64,000 bases of DNA, from contig NZ_AP026738.1 in assembly GCF_002157685.2 (NCBI RefSeq), positions 4,588,001-4,652,000 on the forward strand, given 5' to 3'. Position numbers and translations under genes: made by a program. The notes under the pieces were generated by a model, which did not search any database, had not been told where the DNA came from, and worked only from the letters and a program-made list of their open reading frames with translations. This DNA comes from Comamonas thiooxydans (GTDB lineage Bacteria > Pseudomonadota > Gammaproteobacteria > Burkholderiales > Burkholderiaceae_C). This document shows, piece by piece, positions 1-9,609 of this stretch (position 1 is its first letter; each line of letters begins with the position of its first letter).

Positions 1-882
1 GGTGGTCTTGTAGTTGAAAACATGCTCGACCAGCAGTTGAGCGGCAAGAAAAATGGCAATGGCAACCGCACACCCCAGCGGCAGCGTGACGCGGTGACGT
101 GCATGCGGCACCAGGGCGTAGACGATGTTGGCCACAAAGATGCCCATGAAGGCCGTAGGCCCCACAAGACTGGTGGAGAGCGCCACCAGAATGGCGATCA
201 GCGCCAGGTAGAGCTGCAAATACCGGCCATGCGGCACGCCCAGGGAAATGGCCTGCTCACGCCCCAGAGCCAGCACATCCAGCACCGCCAGCGTCTTGCG
301 GACCACGGCACAGGCAACCGCCACCGCAATGGCGGCATAGAGCAAAGTCGCTGGTTTGGCACGATTGAAGGATGTGTAGCTCACGCCCTGAAACACTGCA
401 AACTCGCCGGGGCTGATGCGCAGTTGCACAAACTGGGTGAACGTGCCGATCACCATGGTCAGCACCAGACCGAGCAGCAGCAGCACATAGACATCATTGC
501 GGCCGCGGCGCAACAGCCACCACTGCAGTGCCCATGAATAGGTCAGCATCAGCAGCACGGAGACGAGGAAATTCCCGTGTACGCCAAGCATGCTCAAGCC
601 ATGTGTACCCAGCAGCAACAGCAGCATGGCCTGCCACAGCAGATACACGGCCTCGTAACCCATGATGGAGGGCGTCAGAATGCGGTTGTTCACCAGCGCC
701 TGAAACACTATGGCCGACACTGCCACGCAGATGCCGCCAATGACAATCGACGCAAGGCGTACAAGGCGCTTGGGGATCACATAATCCGTATCCAGTCCGG
801 AGCCCAGCAGCACAAAAGCAAGCGCCAGGAGTGCAATCGACAGTGCTGCGAGCCAGCAGGTCTTGGTCAACGACATGCGCAT
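1..882 (-). CDS. FecCD-family iron-siderophore ABC permease (partial, C-terminus off the window)
   Basis: This is an inner-membrane permease subunit for import of an iron-siderophore complex. The minus-strand frame runs open from an ATG at 882 to the window edge, giving about 294 hydrophobic residues with several membrane segments and the FecCD-type stretch 'LALGREQAISLGVPHG' that forms the ATPase coupling loop. The start overlaps the stop of the upstream permease (TGATG), as in translationally coupled pairs such as FatC/FatD or ViuD/ViuG. The ATPase and periplasmic binding protein of the system are not visible and may lie beyond position 1. The family is clear; the siderophore is unknown. 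The true end is outside the window. Confidence 0.85.
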   Translation of the reverse strand, partial: MRMSLTKTCWLAALSIALLALAFVLLGSGLDTDYVIPKRLVRLASIVIGGICVAVSAIVFQALVNNRILTPSIMGYEAVYLLWQAMLLLLLGTHGLSMLGVHGNFLVSVLLMLTYSWALQWWLLRRGRNDVYVLLLLGLVLTMVIGTFTQFVQLRISPGEFAVFQGVSYTSFNRAKPATLLYAAIAVAVACAVVRKTLAVLDVLALGREQAISLGVPHGRYLQLYLALIAILVALSTSLVGPTAFMGIFVANIVYALVPHARHRVTLPLGCAVAIAIFLAAQLLVEHVFNYKTT

Positions 883-1826
883 CAGCGAAGTCCCCGCACA
901 ATCAGCGCCAGGAACATCACACCGCCCACCGCACCGGCAGTAAGGCCGATAGGCACCTCGAACGGATACATCACCAGGCGGCCTGCGATGTCGCAGGCCA
1001 GCAGCAGGGATGCACCTCCCAAAGCCACCAAGGGCAATGTGCGTCGCAAGTTCTCACCACAACGCATGGCAACAAGCTGTGGCACGACAAGGCCCACAAA
1101 AGGAATCGCCCCCACGGCAATCACCGTGGCAGAAACCGTCAATGCCACCAGCACCAAACCGATGATGGCCGTGGCGGCATAACCCAGGCCCAGACTCGTG
1201 GCCATGTCTTCGCCCATGCCCAGCACAGTGAAGCGGTGCGCATACAGATAGGCCAGCATCACCACCGGCAAAATGATGTAGAGAATCTCGTAATGGCCTT
1301 GCACCACGCGGGAAAAGTCACCCAGCAACCAGCCCTGCATGCTTTGCAGGATGTTGTGGCTGTATGCATAGAACTCGGCAATGGAAGTGAGCACGCTGCC
1401 GTACATCAGACCGACAACGGGCACCAGCACCAGATTGCGAAACTGGATGCGCCGGATCACGGCGATGAACAGCAGACTTGCCATCAGGCAGAACACCAGC
1501 GCAAACAGCATCCGGCTCAGGGTTCCCGCAGCAGGCATCACGGTAAGCGCCACCAAGATACCGAGCTTGGCCGCATCCAGCCCTCCTGTGGTGCCCGGCT
1601 CTACAAACTTGTTGCGCACGATATGCTGCAGGATCACGCCGCACACCGACAGACCCGCCCCCGTAAGCACCAGCGCCGCCAAACGTGGCAAGCGGCTTGC
1701 AGTCAGGGTGAGCCAGGCATCGCCAGAGAATGAAAGCAGATCCGACCACACCATCTGCCGCGCCCCCAGCAGCACGGACACCACGCACAGCACAGCAAAC
1801 ACCAGCAACCAACGCTTGCGCATCAC
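882..1826 (-). CDS. FecCD-family iron-siderophore ABC permease
   Basis: This 314-residue inner-membrane permease partners the downstream permease to form the heterodimeric channel of a siderophore importer. It has about nine hydrophobic segments, the N-terminal FecCD signature 'SRLPRLAALVLTGAGLSVCG', and the C-terminal 'GAIPFVGLVVPQLVAMRCG', which is the conserved cytoplasmic loop that contacts the ATPase. Its start overlaps the stop of the upstream ABC exporter gene by 4 bp and its stop overlaps the next start, so it is inside one tightly packed operon. The size is normal for the family. The substrate cannot be read from the sequence. Confidence 0.88.
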   Translation of the reverse strand: MMRKRWLLVFAVLCVVSVLLGARQMVWSDLLSFSGDAWLTLTASRLPRLAALVLTGAGLSVCGVILQHIVRNKFVEPGTTGGLDAAKLGILVALTVMPAAGTLSRMLFALVFCLMASLLFIAVIRRIQFRNLVLVPVVGLMYGSVLTSIAEFYAYSHNILQSMQGWLLGDFSRVVQGHYEILYIILPVVMLAYLYAHRFTVLGMGEDMATSLGLGYAATAIIGLVLVALTVSATVIAVGAIPFVGLVVPQLVAMRCGENLRRTLPLVALGGASLLLACDIAGRLVMYPFEVPIGLTAGAVGGVMFLALIVRGLR

Positions 1827-3592
1827 ACGGCATCCCCGGACATTTGCACTGCATCCATGCGCCAGCCCTTCGCAGCGCGGCTCTGCGCAAGAAATTGGGC
1901 ATAGCGACCCTGGCTTGCCTTTAACTGCACCGGTGATCCGTTCTCTACCACGCCGCCGTCTTCCAGCACCACAATCTGATCGGCCATGGCAATGGTGGAA
2001 AGCTGATGTGCGATCACGATGAGCGTGCGCTGCCCCTTCAGCCGTGCAAGTGTTTGAGCGATGATGGATTGGTTTTCCGCATCCAGCGCTGCAGTGGCTT
2101 CGTCCACCAGCAAGATGGGAGACTCCTTGATCAAGGCCCGGGCAATCGCTATGCGCTGGCGTTCGCCCCCGGAAAGGCGTGCGCCGTTTTCGCCCACCAT
2201 CGTCTGCACCCCGTCTGGCAATCGCGCAATGACTTCATCAAGTCCGGCCTGCTGCACAGCTTGCAGAACCTGCGTATCGCTGGCGTCCGATTTGCCAATG
2301 CGGATGTTGTCGGCAATGCTGCCGCAAAGCAGATAGCTATCCTGAAAGATCTGACTGATTTGCCCGGCCAGTTGCGCATCGCCAATGTCACGGACATCCA
2401 CGCCTCCGATCAAGACCTCGCCCTGCGTGGTATCGAAGAAACGGGCGATCAATCGCATCACCGTGGACTTGCCGGAACCAGATGCTCCTATCAGCGCCGT
2501 CATGCTGCGCGGCGGCACATGCAAGCTCACCCCGCTCAGCACTTCATCTGCAGACCCGGGATATTGAAACCGTACATCACGCAACTCCACGGAAGAATCG
2601 CCGACAAGAGCTGCCTGCTTCGCTTGCGGCAACGGCTGCACGGCAAATAGCTCCTGTACAGCTTCCAGCTGCGAGCCTGCACTTCTAAGCACTTCTGCGT
2701 AGCCGGCGATTTCCTGCAAGGGTTCGATAAAACGCACCACCAGCAATAACGAAACCGTCAGGGCAATGATTTGCGCTGTGGACAAAGAGCCACCGGATGC
2801 TGCGTTCAAACCGGATATCGCGACCACCAGCAGCACGGCAAAGATCAGCTGCACCGTCCATACGCAGAATACGGAGGACAGCGATGACAACACCACCAGC
2901 CGCAGTCCGGATTGACGTTGTTCGGTGATAGCCTGCTCCACAAAGCGCGTGCTGCGGCCATCGCCGCTGAACGCGCGCAGCACGGATTGGGCCTGTGCGA
3001 ACTCCACCACACGCTGACTGGCTTCGGCAAAGTCACGCTGGAAAGCGGTATTGGCGCGCGCCGACATGGACGATGTCAATGCGAACGATCCTGCAAGCAA
3101 TGGCAGCGCAATCAGCGCAGTCAGCCCCAGCACAGGATTCACAACCAGAAGTGCAATCAGCACGATCAAGGCCGTGGCCGCACCACTGATGAGTGGAGTG
3201 AAAACATGCGCTGGCAGTTGCGCAATGCTCATCATCCCCTGCGTCACCACATGGCCGATGCGCGCGGTATTTTTCGGCGTATACCAGCCTATGGGCAGGC
3301 TCGCCATATGGCGGCCCAGGCGATGGCGTCCGCTTTGCAGAACCGCCACGCCGACACGGATGCCCGCCTGCTCCACTACGCGTCTGGCAATCCATGACAG
3401 CAGCACACCCAGCAGCAGCACGCATAGCCAGCCCATGGCTGCACGCCAGTCACCTTGCAACCAATGCGTCAGCAACGGTTGCAGCGCCGCCATCGTCAGA
3501 CCACACAGCACACCGTAGGCCACAGCCAGCCATGCGTAGCGGCGCAGCAGGCGTGCATCATCACCCAGCAACTTCAAAAAGGTCTTCAGCAT
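1823..3592 (-). CDS. ABC transporter, fused permease/ATPase (YbtQ/IrtB-like)
   Basis: This 589-residue half-transporter has an N-terminal six-helix exporter-type membrane domain (about residues 1-310) and a C-terminal nucleotide-binding domain. Visible motifs are Walker A 'GASGSGKST', signature 'LSGGERQRIAIARAL' and Walker B 'ILLVDEATAALD'. It overlaps the 3' end of the upstream half-transporter by 7 bp and the following permease by 4 bp. Pairs of exporter-fold half-transporters next to siderophore permeases resemble YbtPQ/IrtAB, which paradoxically import ferric siderophores; that role is an inference from context. A plain siderophore exporter is the alternative. Confidence 0.85.
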   Translation of the reverse strand: MLKTFLKLLGDDARLLRRYAWLAVAYGVLCGLTMAALQPLLTHWLQGDWRAAMGWLCVLLLGVLLSWIARRVVEQAGIRVGVAVLQSGRHRLGRHMASLPIGWYTPKNTARIGHVVTQGMMSIAQLPAHVFTPLISGAATALIVLIALLVVNPVLGLTALIALPLLAGSFALTSSMSARANTAFQRDFAEASQRVVEFAQAQSVLRAFSGDGRSTRFVEQAITEQRQSGLRLVVLSSLSSVFCVWTVQLIFAVLLVVAISGLNAASGGSLSTAQIIALTVSLLLVVRFIEPLQEIAGYAEVLRSAGSQLEAVQELFAVQPLPQAKQAALVGDSSVELRDVRFQYPGSADEVLSGVSLHVPPRSMTALIGASGSGKSTVMRLIARFFDTTQGEVLIGGVDVRDIGDAQLAGQISQIFQDSYLLCGSIADNIRIGKSDASDTQVLQAVQQAGLDEVIARLPDGVQTMVGENGARLSGGERQRIAIARALIKESPILLVDEATAALDAENQSIIAQTLARLKGQRTLIVIAHQLSTIAMADQIVVLEDGGVVENGSPVQLKASQGRYAQFLAQSRAAKGWRMDAVQMSGDAV

Positions 3593-5364
3593 GTCAGCTC
3601 ACCCTTTGGCATCGGGCCGGCATAAGCACCAAGCTGCCACAGCCGCGCATAGGGACCGTCTTCGGCCAGCAGTTGCGCATGCCTGCCCTGCTGCGCAATC
3701 TCTCCATCGCGCAGCACCAGAATGTGATCCGCATGCACGATGGTGTCGAGCCGATGTGCAATCACCAGCAAGGTGCGTCCGCGTGCAAAGCGCGAAAGTG
3801 CGTCCTGAATGAAGGCTTCGCTTTCCACGTCTGCCGATGCGGTAGCTTCATCCAGCACGAGGATGGGCGGATTCAGCAGCACTGCCCGGGCAATGCTCAG
3901 GCGCTGGCGTTCACCACCGGAGAGCTGCGCATCTTCGCCCACCACGGACTCGTAGCCACGCGGCAACGCCAGAATGCGATCGTGGATGTGGGCTGCACGG
4001 GCTGCGGCCTCGATTTCCTGCATGGTGGCCGATGGACGGGCCAGCGCAATGTTCTCGCGCACACTGGCGTGAATCAGCTGCACTTCCTGCAGCACAAAGC
4101 CAATGCGTTGATACAAGGTTGCGCTGGTGATCTGCCGCAAATCGACTCCACCCAGAGTGATGCGCCCTTGCGCGGGATCGAAAAACCGCAACAGCAAACG
4201 TGCCAGCGTGGATTTTCCGGACCCCGAAGGGCCGACCACGGCCGTGACGGTGCCGGGCTGCATGCCGAAGCTGATGCCGGACAGCACCTGATGCTCTGCC
4301 GCATACGCATAGCCCACTTGCTCGAAACGCACGGCATTGCCTTCTGGATGCGATGGTTGTCCCGGCGCCGGTTGCGGCAGCACCGGAGTGTCCAGCAATG
4401 CCAGCACGCGCTGGGCCGCACCGGTTGCACCCTGCAGGTCATGCAACAAGGTATGCAACAGCAAAAGCGGTGCACAAATACCGGGCGCGACGAGTGCGAA
4501 CGGCAATACATCAAGAGGCTGCATCCAGCCCATGGCGACAAACGCAGCGCCAGAAGCCAGCACCACACCGAGTACGGTCACAGGCGCAATCAATGCATGC
4601 GCACGAGCCATGGAGATCACCAGCGGGCGAGTGAAATCCGTAAAGGCACTGGCAAATCCATCCACGGCATCTCTGTAACCGGCGTGGACCGGACTCGCTC
4701 CACCAAAGGCCTTGATGACCGGAATCCCGCCCGCAAACTCCACCGTAGCGCTGTTGATCCGCCCCAGCCGTGCAACGAACTCCTGCATGTGCGCATTGCT
4801 GGCTTTCATTGCGCGCCTGAGAAAAACGAAGAACCCGGGAAATGGCAGAAGCGCAAAGATCGCCATGCGCCAATCCAGCACAAACAGATAAATCACTGCA
4901 ATCACAATCGCCCCGGCCGCACGCCCCACGGCGGTATAGAAATGCGCGGTCAGGCTGTGCAGCGTCGCGATATCGTCCTGCAGTGCCTGCTTGACCTCCC
5001 CCGAGGCGCGGGCAGTAAACCAGCCCAAAGGCACTTGCGATAGCCGCTTGATTACAGCAATGCGCAGATCGTAAGTGAGGCGGTTGTCTGCCAGATGCGC
5101 GATCAGCTCGGCGACGATCACCAAACCCATGCCCACAAACATGCACAGCACTCCGACAGCGATGCTGACCCATATGCTTCCCAAGTCATCAAGCATGGCT
5201 TGCTTGACGATATGCGCGATGACCGCCAGTGGCACCAGCGTGAACATGGTGCCGACCGCAGCGCTCAGGCCAGCAAGCATCAGGCGCCCGCGAACAGGCG
5301 CGAATATCCGGGCAATCGGCTGCGCGGGTCTGGCAGCAACTGCAAGCGATTCAGAGGTAGACAT
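3586..5364 (-). CDS. ABC transporter, fused permease/ATPase (YbtP/IrtA-like)
   Basis: This is the first gene of the siderophore operon. It has an exporter-type membrane domain followed by an ATPase domain with Walker A 'GPSGSGKST', signature 'LSGGERQRLSIARAV' and Walker B 'ILVLDEATASAD'. It probably forms a heterodimer with the next half-transporter. I take the start at 5364 (MSTSES..., 592 residues); a longer frame begins at 5430, but that start codon lies inside the inverted repeat at 5418-5446, a likely operator, so the shorter form is preferred. The position as promoter-proximal gene opposite a TetR regulator suggests control by that regulator. Substrate unknown. Confidence 0.85.
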   Translation of the reverse strand: MSTSESLAVAARPAQPIARIFAPVRGRLMLAGLSAAVGTMFTLVPLAVIAHIVKQAMLDDLGSIWVSIAVGVLCMFVGMGLVIVAELIAHLADNRLTYDLRIAVIKRLSQVPLGWFTARASGEVKQALQDDIATLHSLTAHFYTAVGRAAGAIVIAVIYLFVLDWRMAIFALLPFPGFFVFLRRAMKASNAHMQEFVARLGRINSATVEFAGGIPVIKAFGGASPVHAGYRDAVDGFASAFTDFTRPLVISMARAHALIAPVTVLGVVLASGAAFVAMGWMQPLDVLPFALVAPGICAPLLLLHTLLHDLQGATGAAQRVLALLDTPVLPQPAPGQPSHPEGNAVRFEQVGYAYAAEHQVLSGISFGMQPGTVTAVVGPSGSGKSTLARLLLRFFDPAQGRITLGGVDLRQITSATLYQRIGFVLQEVQLIHASVRENIALARPSATMQEIEAAARAAHIHDRILALPRGYESVVGEDAQLSGGERQRLSIARAVLLNPPILVLDEATASADVESEAFIQDALSRFARGRTLLVIAHRLDTIVHADHILVLRDGEIAQQGRHAQLLAEDGPYARLWQLGAYAGPMPKGELTC

Positions 5365-5417
5365 TCGATATGGAAGAAGGCTATCTCTCACAAAGATGCG
5401 AACGAGAAGCTTTACGA

Positions 5418-5446
5418 GAATTAGTTGCATGATGATAAACTAATTC
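5418..5446. promoter_or_regulatory. Perfect inverted repeat, candidate TetR operator
   Basis: Arms GAATTAGTT (5418-5426) and AACTAATTC (5438-5446) are exact reverse complements separated by 11 bp. The repeat lies in the divergent region between the ABC operon (start 5364) and the TetR-type regulator (start 5524). A perfect 9-bp dyad in this position suits a TetR dimer site controlling both promoters. Fur control is also plausible for a siderophore system, but I do not see a convincing Fur box. Confidence 0.5.
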
Positions 5447-5523
5447 AAAACGATTCAAGCAATAGGTCTACGACAAGTGATGTGAATCACCGACAATCTC
5501 GCCCAGAGACTGAGAACAAGCGT

Positions 5524-6228
5524 ATGCCCCACACATCCAAGCCCTCGACTCGTGGGAGACCACGCTCCATCACCAGAGAGAAAATTGCAGACGCCGGAAT
5601 TTCCATCGGCCTTCCTGGCATCACGTTCGTCGGCGTTGCCGCTGCTCTGGGCGTCAGCCACATGGCGCTCTACAAGCATGTGCCAAGCCTGGAAGCACTC
5701 AAGCACCTGATTGCAGAGGAAATCTTCAAGCGCTGGGAGTTGCCGCAGGCAACAAGCCCTCAGCAGATCGGGCTGGAGCAATACCTTATGGGGTTCACTG
5801 CGTCCACACGACAGTTCGTAAAAGCGCACCCCGGCGTCACTCCCTTCGTGATTCGCCGCCTGGCGGCCACACCGGCCATGCTGGAGAAGATCAGCGCCCA
5901 TCAGGCCCATATTGCACAGGCCTACGGCATCACCAAGGAACAATCACGCTGGCTGCTCTCCACCGTGACCTTCTTTTGCATCTCTGCGGCCGACACGGTG
6001 TATGCCGCAGCCCGCCTGGAGCCGCTTGACGAAGCGGACGGGCAACTGCAAGAGGCAGAGATGGAGGCAGAATTGCTTGAGGGAACTCATGCCCTGATAG
6101 CAGGAGCCCTGGGTCTGCTCGAAAGCAGGCCAGACCCCAGGGTCGGCGCTCGCATCAACCAGAAATTCGAGCCCTGCGAGACCGGAGGGCAGGCGGCAGA
6201 GATGGACAGAGATGGAGCGAAGCTGTGA
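5524..6228 (+). CDS. TetR/AcrR-family transcriptional regulator
   Basis: This protein of about 234 residues carries an N-terminal TetR-type helix-turn-helix: after a basic stretch ('RGRPRSITREKIADAG') comes 'VGVAAALGVSHMALYKHV', the typical recognition helix region. The rest is a helical ligand-binding domain. It is transcribed divergently from the siderophore ABC operon with a dyad between them, so a role as local repressor is likely. I chose the ATG at 5524 because the upstream 33 residues of the longer frame are low-complexity and precede the DNA-binding domain. The ligand is unknown. Confidence 0.8.
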   Translation: MPHTSKPSTRGRPRSITREKIADAGISIGLPGITFVGVAAALGVSHMALYKHVPSLEALKHLIAEEIFKRWELPQATSPQQIGLEQYLMGFTASTRQFVKAHPGVTPFVIRRLAATPAMLEKISAHQAHIAQAYGITKEQSRWLLSTVTFFCISAADTVYAAARLEPLDEADGQLQEAEMEAELLEGTHALIAGALGLLESRPDPRVGARINQKFEPCETGGQAAEMDRDGAKL

Positions 6229-6232
6229 CCGC

Positions 6233-6910
6233 TCAATAAAGCTCGGTTCTTACGGCACTTGAGTAGCGCTCATTGGCGTGAACGATCTGTTCTGGTGTGA
6301 GTTGAGCGTCACCCTGCAATTGGGCCAAGCCAGCCATCACGTCTCCGACTGTAGGCAGATGATTTGGGTCCAGATGACTCTCGCCGCGCCACAACCGGGC
6401 GCGATTGATGGCTCGTCCACAGTGGAACAACACCTCATCGATCCGAATCACTATTGCAGTTTTTGGCAACTTGATCCCTTCTCGCAACTCTTGCATCAAG
6501 TCACTGTCCGATGAAACTCGACCACGTCCATTGATTCGCAAAAAGGTTTCCAGACCGGGGAAGAGAAACAGCATCGCCAACCGGTCGTCATTCTGAAGAT
6601 TGCGCAACGAGGCAATGCGATTGTTGCCGGGCCAGTCCGCAAAAGCCAAGGTGCGAGCATCCAGTACCCGCACGAAGCCGGGAGGGCCTCCGCGTGGCGA
6701 CGCATCCAAGCCATTCCCATCTCCCGTGGCAAGACAGAAAAACGTAGCTTTTGCCAAGTATTCCTTGTGGAAATCCATCAAGTGATCGAGAACCGCTTTT
6801 TGAATTCGCTCCGTTGGGCGCGCGTATAGCCGATTCAGATCAACCGCATCTGACTGACTGCTCTTCTGCAACCTTTGATCCGCCGAGTCTTTTGATGAAG
6901 GCACGTGCAA
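6233..6910 (-). CDS. Pyridoxamine 5'-phosphate oxidase-family flavin-binding protein
   Basis: This 225-residue soluble protein has the split-barrel flavin-binding fold: 'FFCLATGDGNGLDASPRGGPPG' (shown in part: 'DASPRGGPPG') followed by 'FADWPGNNRIASLRNLQND', characteristic of the MSMEG_1061-type branch of the PNPOx family. Family members bind FMN or F420 and act on small molecules or as flavin reductases; the specific substrate is unknown. It converges with the TetR gene (4 bp between stops) and is divergent from the AraC regulator at 6999, which may control it. Confidence 0.75.
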   Translation of the reverse strand: MHVPSSKDSADQRLQKSSQSDAVDLNRLYARPTERIQKAVLDHLMDFHKEYLAKATFFCLATGDGNGLDASPRGGPPGFVRVLDARTLAFADWPGNNRIASLRNLQNDDRLAMLFLFPGLETFLRINGRGRVSSDSDLMQELREGIKLPKTAIVIRIDEVLFHCGRAINRARLWRGESHLDPNHLPTVGDVMAGLAQLQGDAQLTPEQIVHANERYSSAVRTELY

Positions 6911-6998
6911 CTCCTGTGTTTGAGGAAAGTTGCAAGCGTAGGCCTAGGTGATATGGCGGCTGTAGAATTTATCGGCCATTAGATAACTCAAATCCGCC

Positions 6999-7796
6999 AT
7001 GCCTGATCTCATGCACCTGTTGGGCTCCTATATGGACTCCCCTGATGGACCCAGTGTTGTAGCAGCCACTCGGATGCTGGAAAGTGAGCTGTCTTCCGAG
7101 ATGCATCAGCATGCACGCGGTCAATTGTTTGGTTCAATCAAAGGCTTGATCTCCGTGCAGGTCGATGGCGGTCTCTGGGTGGTGCCGGCCATACATGCCG
7201 TTTGGCTTCCTCCCCATCATGCTCACGCGGGGCGCTCTTTCGGCCCCTACCATGGCTGGAGCGCCTATGTGACAGAAGCCGCATGCGCCAATTTGCCGGC
7301 ACAACCCTGCATCATCAGGGTATCGGGCCTGCTGCGCGAAGCGGTGCTGCGTATTGCCGGCTCCATGCCGCAAGCCTCCGATCTATCGAGTCAAGCACAC
7401 TCACATATATGCGCTGTGGTTCTGGACGAGATCAGAAGCCTGCCGGTTGAGGAGTTTGGCCTGCCCATACCAGCAGATGCGCGTCTGCAACGTATCGCCA
7501 GAGCGTTGATAGCCAATCCAGCCGACGAGCGCAACATCGATGACTGGGCAAGTTTCGGGGCCATCAGCTCGCGCACTCTCAGTCGCAGGTTTGTCAGTGA
7601 GACAGGCTTTAATTTCACTGCTTGGCGCCAGCGCGTACGCCTATTGCGATCACTTGAAATGCTGGCCGAAGGCATAAGCATTACAGCCATTGCACTTGAT
7701 CTCGGCTATGCCAGTATCAGCGCCTACATCAGCCTGTTTCGCCGGACCTTCGGTGAAACGCCGGCATGTTACCGATCACGCTTGAAAGACGTTTAG
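6999..7796 (+). CDS. AraC-family transcriptional regulator
   Basis: This 265-residue regulator has an N-terminal cupin-like sensor segment ('LWVVPAIHAVWLPPHHAHAG') and a C-terminal double helix-turn-helix of AraC type ('FGAISSRTLSRRFVSETGFN' and 'IALDLGYASISAYISLFRRT'). It is the usual size for short AraC regulators. It starts 88 bp from the divergent PNPOx-like gene, so local control of that gene is likely. The inducer cannot be predicted. Confidence 0.85.
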   Translation: MPDLMHLLGSYMDSPDGPSVVAATRMLESELSSEMHQHARGQLFGSIKGLISVQVDGGLWVVPAIHAVWLPPHHAHAGRSFGPYHGWSAYVTEAACANLPAQPCIIRVSGLLREAVLRIAGSMPQASDLSSQAHSHICAVVLDEIRSLPVEEFGLPIPADARLQRIARALIANPADERNIDDWASFGAISSRTLSRRFVSETGFNFTAWRQRVRLLRSLEMLAEGISITAIALDLGYASISAYISLFRRTFGETPACYRSRLKDV

Positions 7797-7902
7797 CAAG
7801 GATCGGTTGAGTCCTCAGCCCAAGGCAGACTTCGCACTTTCATTTGCTGCAGTCGTCTCGCTCAACACCGCATCACCGAAGCTTGAGTGTTGAATCTCAA
7901 TC

Positions 7903-7930
7903 AAAAAAGCGCTCACAAGGAGCGCTTTTT
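7903..7930. terminator. Rho-independent terminator hairpin
   Basis: The stem AAAAAGCGCT / AGCGCTTTTT flanks the loop CACAAGG, giving A-runs on one side and T-runs on the other, so it could act in both directions. It lies in the 229-bp gap between the AraC gene and the end of puuD, which are convergent. No other feature is seen in this gap. Confidence 0.75.
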
Positions 7931-8025
7931 ACGAGGAGAAGGAATCTAGGCTTTGCTGACGCAACCTAGCTCCGTAGAAAGCCGCATGGATACCAGATCG
8001 CTCCCTATGACTTCACAGCTGATGG

Positions 8026-9318
8026 TCAGTTCACGGCAGCGCCGGACTCGTACCAGGTCTTGATCAGGTTGCGTTCGTCATCCGACAGAGCCGCAGGGTT
8101 GCCGAAAGGCATCTTCTTCAGCTGAACCACCTGCTGGTAGATCTGCTGAGCGTGCGACTTCACCGCTTCGGGGGAGTCCAGGCGAACCGCTTTTTGCTGG
8201 ATGGCCGTGCCGTGGCACACCACACAATGCTGCTGGAAAATGGCATTGACCTTGGCAAAGCCTTCTCCACCAGCGGCTGCGGGAGCTGCAGCAGGTGACG
8301 CGGCTTCGGCGGCAGGAGTTGCGACTTCAGCTGCAGGGGCTGCGGGGGCCGCAGGAGCAGCCGCTACTGGAGCAGTTGCAGCCACAGGAGCAGGCTTGAG
8401 CCAGACAAACACGGCCAGCAGAGCAGCTACGCCGACAGCAGCGTAAGGCCAGGGGTGGCTGTTGCGACCCAGCTTGTAGCCATGGCGCATCACGAAGAAC
8501 TGGCGAATGGCAGCGCCGGCAAACATCATGCCGATCAGCACCAGCCAGTTCAGCTTGTGGCTGTACAACCAGCCATAGTGATTGGACAGCATGGCGAACA
8601 GCACGGGCAGCGTGAAATAGGTGTTGTGCACGCTGCGCTGCTTGGCACGTTGACCATGACGTGGGTCCACAGGCTCGCCAGCCTTGAGCGAGGCCACCAC
8701 CTTGCGCTGGCCAGGGATGATCCAGAAGAACACGTTGGCGCTCATGGACGTCGCGATCATCGCGCCCATCAGCAGGAAGGCGGCCTGGCCGGGGAAGATG
8801 TGGCAGGCCAGGTAGGCGGCGATACACACCAGAACCAGAACCATGGCACCGACGGTGGCGTCGCCATTCTTCTTCTGGCCGAAAGTGCGGCAGATGAAGT
8901 CATACAGCAGCCAGAAAACCACCAGGAATCCCAGAGCCGAAGCCACGGCAGCGCCGGTGCTCATGGCATTGGGGTCGCCGGGAGTGACCAGATAGATATT
9001 GGCGTTCCAGAGGTAGGAGACCGTCAGCAGGGCAAAACCGGACAGCCACGTGGTGTAGCTTTCCCAGTAGAACCAGTGCAGGTGATCCGGCATCTTGGGA
9101 GGAGACACATTGAACTTGACGGGGTGGTAGAAACCGCCACCGTGCACAGCCCAGAGTTCGCCGTTAACGCCCTGCTTCTTCAGGTCGTCATCCACGGGCG
9201 GCGTCAAGCTGCTGTCCAGGAACACAAAGTAGAAGGAGGAACCGACCCAGGCGATCGCGGTAATGACGTGGAGCCACCGCAACAGCAGGCCGGCCCAGTC
9301 GAGAATGTAGCTTTCCAT
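8026..9318 (-). CDS. puuD: Membrane-bound urate hydroxylase with C-terminal cytochrome c domain (PuuD)
   Basis: This 430-residue protein oxidises urate to 5-hydroxyisourate, passing electrons to a c-type heme instead of making peroxide. It has eight or so membrane segments ('WLHVITAIAWVGSSFYFVFL' near the N-terminus), an Ala/Pro-rich linker of about 50 residues, and a C-terminal periplasmic cytochrome c domain with the heme motif CVVCH. Start 9318 (MESYILDW) is preferred over a 16-residue extension because of AGGTTGAGAG just upstream. It feeds UraH, the UraD domain and PuuE in the same window. An upstream site at 9451 matches the motif shared with other purine genes. Confidence 0.92.
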   Translation of the reverse strand: MESYILDWAGLLLRWLHVITAIAWVGSSFYFVFLDSSLTPPVDDDLKKQGVNGELWAVHGGGFYHPVKFNVSPPKMPDHLHWFYWESYTTWLSGFALLTVSYLWNANIYLVTPGDPNAMSTGAAVASALGFLVVFWLLYDFICRTFGQKKNGDATVGAMVLVLVCIAAYLACHIFPGQAAFLLMGAMIATSMSANVFFWIIPGQRKVVASLKAGEPVDPRHGQRAKQRSVHNTYFTLPVLFAMLSNHYGWLYSHKLNWLVLIGMMFAGAAIRQFFVMRHGYKLGRNSHPWPYAAVGVAALLAVFVWLKPAPVAATAPVAAAPAAPAAPAAEVATPAAEAASPAAAPAAAGGEGFAKVNAIFQQHCVVCHGTAIQQKAVRLDSPEAVKSHAQQIYQQVVQLKKMPFGNPAALSDDERNLIKTWYESGAAVN

Positions 9319-9450
9319 AGCTCTCAACCTTGGCAGCGTGGGGCTGCCGAACAACCTGCTCACCACTGCGGGCGCTCTGAGCAGAAGAAAAGGCCGCGCT
9401 CCCGGACGTTACACACGGGGCACCGCTGCGACCATTCTGTCGACCGAAAG

Positions 9451-9467
9451 TGTATGCAATTTTTGCT
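9451..9467 (+). promoter_or_regulatory. Purine-regulon-like motif upstream of puuD
   Basis: The sequence TGTATGCAATTTTTGCT, preceded by AAAG, matches the sites at 13180, 21772 (reverse) and 29453 that share TGTATACA followed by a T-rich half. It lies about 130 bp upstream of the puuD start. It is the weakest of the four copies (G in place of A at the sixth base). Confidence 0.35.
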
Positions 9468-9609
9468 GCCGCAACTCTCGAATCAGGGATAAACCACCCT
9501 AGAGATTTCCCTAATACAAGAGCGATATGCAAGGATCGGGCCTGATTTTTAGGGCAGGTAACAGCATGTTTGCGGCAACACGCATCAGATCAGGGCATTC
9601 ATTGCACCA

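Noticed and set aside
3394-5043. 549-codon plus-strand frame opposite the ABC genes
   Set aside because: Antisense to genes with clear Walker motifs.
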